From the NCBI GenBank assembly GCA_022729835.1, contig DZBC01000145.1, positions 1 to 5,521 of the forward strand: 5,521 nucleotides of DNA. Reading direction: 5' to 3'. This DNA is from Sulfuricurvum sp. Its GTDB lineage: Bacteria; Campylobacterota; Campylobacteria; Campylobacterales; Sulfurimonadaceae. Made by a program: the position numbers and the translations under genes. Numbering within the stretch: the first letter of the stretch is position 1; each line of letters opens with the position of its first letter. Shown piece by piece: positions 4,258 through 5,521 of the stretch. Under the pieces are notes generated by a model. It saw only the letters and a program-made list of their open reading frames with translations. It searched no databases and was not told where the DNA came from.

Positions 4258-5521
4258 ATGCTCGAAGAAAAGATCGAAGACCTCATCGAAAAAAACGCCC
4301 CAGACTTTCAGATATCCAAGCTCTTCAAAGCCGAAATCGCCGCCTACCGCGATTCGCTCCAGAGCCTCTTTGAGGTCAATCAGGGCAAGGATTTTCTGGT
4401 CAAACACACCAAAAGCCTCGACACCCTTATTGCCGCCATGTACAAAACCGTGCTGCGGCGCACCTTCGGCAACTATCTGCCGATGCGCGGCTCCATCCCT
4501 ATCGCCCTCATTGCGCTGGGCAGCTACGGACGCGAACAGCTCTGCGTTCACTCCGACATCGACCTGCTCATCGTTTATGAGCCTTGCGAAGGCTACCAGA
4601 CCCAAAAGATCATTGAAAAGTTTCTTTATATGGTCTGGGATACGGGGCTTAAGCTCGGCCACCGCGTCCACGAAACAAGCGATCTGCCCAAAGCCGCAAG
4701 CGAAGACATCACCATCCGCACGGCGCTGATGGAGTCACGGCTGATCATCGGCTCGCCTTTTACCTGGAGTGCCACGCAGCGCCAACTTGGCCTCATTCGC
4801 CATAGCGACCCCAAAAGCTTCATCCTTGCCAAAATCGAAGAGGCGCACCAACGCCGCCGCAAATTTCCCCTCTCCATGCAGCCCAACATCAAAGAGAGCG
4901 TCGGCGGTCTACGCGATTCACAACTGCTCTATTGGATCGCCAATACCATCTACGGTGTCGGCAACCTCAAAGAGCTCACGGGCCGACTCTTTAGCGACGA
5001 GCAGTACCGCGACTACCGCATCGCTCTGGAGCTGCTTTTTCGCCTGCGCAGCGCCCTGCACCTCATGAGCAAAAAACAGCAAGACCAGCTCACCCTAGAT
5101 CGTATGTACGAAGCGGCGCGGATGCTCGGCTTTGAAGATGAGCGCAAACTGGCGAGCAAACTGCTCGAAGCGCAGTGGCGCATCAACAACTTCACCCAAA
5201 TCTATGTCAAAAAGATGATTCGCCCCTTACTGATCGGCCAACACTCCTTCGCCGCGCTGCGCAGCGGAAGGATTGCACCCCACATCTACCGCATCGATGA
5301 TCGTCTCTACGCCACAGCCAAAGCCCCCGTGTTTAAGATCGAAACCCTGCTGGAACTTCTACTGCGTCTTGAAGACCGTGTGTGGCAGTTTGATCCGAGC
5401 TTTTTGGCCCTTTTTACCTACGCCGCCATCCGCCATCCGCTGCGCAAAAACGGCTACACCCTGTTGCGCGGCCTCTTCGAGCGGCGTTACATGTACAGCT
5501 ATCTGGAGCTTTTTTACCACG
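4258..5521 (+). CDS. glnD: [Protein-PII] uridylyltransferase / uridylyl-removing enzyme, N-terminal part
   Basis: GlnD is the cytoplasmic nitrogen sensor: it uridylylates PII proteins (GlnB/GlnK) when glutamine is low and removes UMP when it is high, tuning glutamine synthetase and ammonium uptake. The window holds about 421 residues of a protein that is usually 850-900 long; it runs off the right edge. The nucleotidyltransferase domain shows GSYGRE (88-93) and SDIDLLIVYE (99-108), with Asp100 and Asp102 as metal ligands. PNIKESVGGLRD (209-220) is the conserved start of the GlnD-type helical domain (Pfam GlnD_UR_UTase), which fills much of the rest. The HD (UMP-removing) and ACT (glutamine-binding) domains would lie beyond the window. 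The ATG at 4258 is the only candidate start: an in-frame TAG at 4234-4236 lies eight codons upstream with no other start between. No clear Shine-Dalgarno precedes it, so initiation may be weak or leader-dependent. It is divergent from mqnE. Confidence 0.93.
   Translation, partial: MLEEKIEDLIEKNAPDFQISKLFKAEIAAYRDSLQSLFEVNQGKDFLVKHTKSLDTLIAAMYKTVLRRTFGNYLPMRGSIPIALIALGSYGREQLCVHSDIDLLIVYEPCEGYQTQKIIEKFLYMVWDTGLKLGHRVHETSDLPKAASEDITIRTALMESRLIIGSPFTWSATQRQLGLIRHSDPKSFILAKIEEAHQRRRKFPLSMQPNIKESVGGLRDSQLLYWIANTIYGVGNLKELTGRLFSDEQYRDYRIALELLFRLRSALHLMSKKQQDQLTLDRMYEAARMLGFEDERKLASKLLEAQWRINNFTQIYVKKMIRPLLIGQHSFAALRSGRIAPHIYRIDDRLYATAKAPVFKIETLLELLLRLEDRVWQFDPSFLALFTYAAIRHPLRKNGYTLLRGLFERRYMYSYLELFYH
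5488..5495. repeat. TACATGTA palindrome, copy 6 (within glnD)
   Basis: Core 8-base palindrome within glnD (TTACATGTAC on the plus strand, one mismatch to the 10-mer). It encodes Tyr-Met-Tyr (TAC ATG TAC), a different codon context from the copy inside mqnE. Confidence 0.6.

Noticed and set aside
4228..4671. 147-codon open frame on the minus strand
   Set aside because: It lies antisense to glnD, whose nucleotidyltransferase motifs are clear on the plus strand. Its protein has no recognisable domain.
500..5495. The six TACATGTA copies as a CRISPR array or mobile-element ends
   Set aside because: Spacing is irregular (264 to 2337 bases), the unit is only 8-14 bases, and no transposase or cas gene is present.

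Overview
This window reads as chromosomal DNA of a Campylobacterota (epsilonproteobacterial) bacterium, probably a sulfur- or hydrogen-oxidising relative of Sulfurimonas, Sulfuricurvum, Sulfurovum or Nitratifractor. The main evidence is the aminofutalosine synthase MqnE, whose text around the radical-SAM cysteines (NRHINPTNVCKDVCKFC, then RKNPNPYTM) is of the type I associate with that phylum. The genus is not resolved. Base composition is moderately GC-rich except for a visibly AT-rich patch around 281-370.

Layout. Four features lie on the minus strand in the left four fifths, read right to left: mqnE (3114-4178), a membrane-anchored AraC-type regulator (2012-3088), an S41-family peptidase lipoprotein (535-1929) and, past a short gap, a 45-codon remnant resembling the C-terminal end of a CPBP/CAAX-type membrane protease (334-492). 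Beyond an AT-rich promoter region, the 5' part of an unrecognised exported protein (1-266) runs off the left edge. On the plus strand, glnD (4258 to the right edge) diverges from mqnE across a 79-base gap.

How the genes could work together. mqnE, the regulator gene and the peptidase gene are co-directional, with gaps of 25 and about 82 bases, so they could be one transcript. MqnE makes menaquinone and is a housekeeping enzyme. The regulator and the lipoprotein peptidase form a more specific pair: a seven-helix membrane sensor with a cytoplasmic AraC DNA-binding domain, next to a tricorn-type serine peptidase predicted to sit in the periplasm. That pairing suggests an envelope-sensing module, but no ligand or target is visible. 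GlnD is the nitrogen-status sensor that uridylylates PII proteins.

The most unusual signal is a short palindrome, TACATGTA (usually TTACATGTAA). It occurs six times in 5.5 kb, where about 0.08 copies would be expected by chance. Three copies are between genes, next to ribosome-binding or promoter signals, and three are inside coding sequence. No RNA gene, insertion sequence or CRISPR array was seen.
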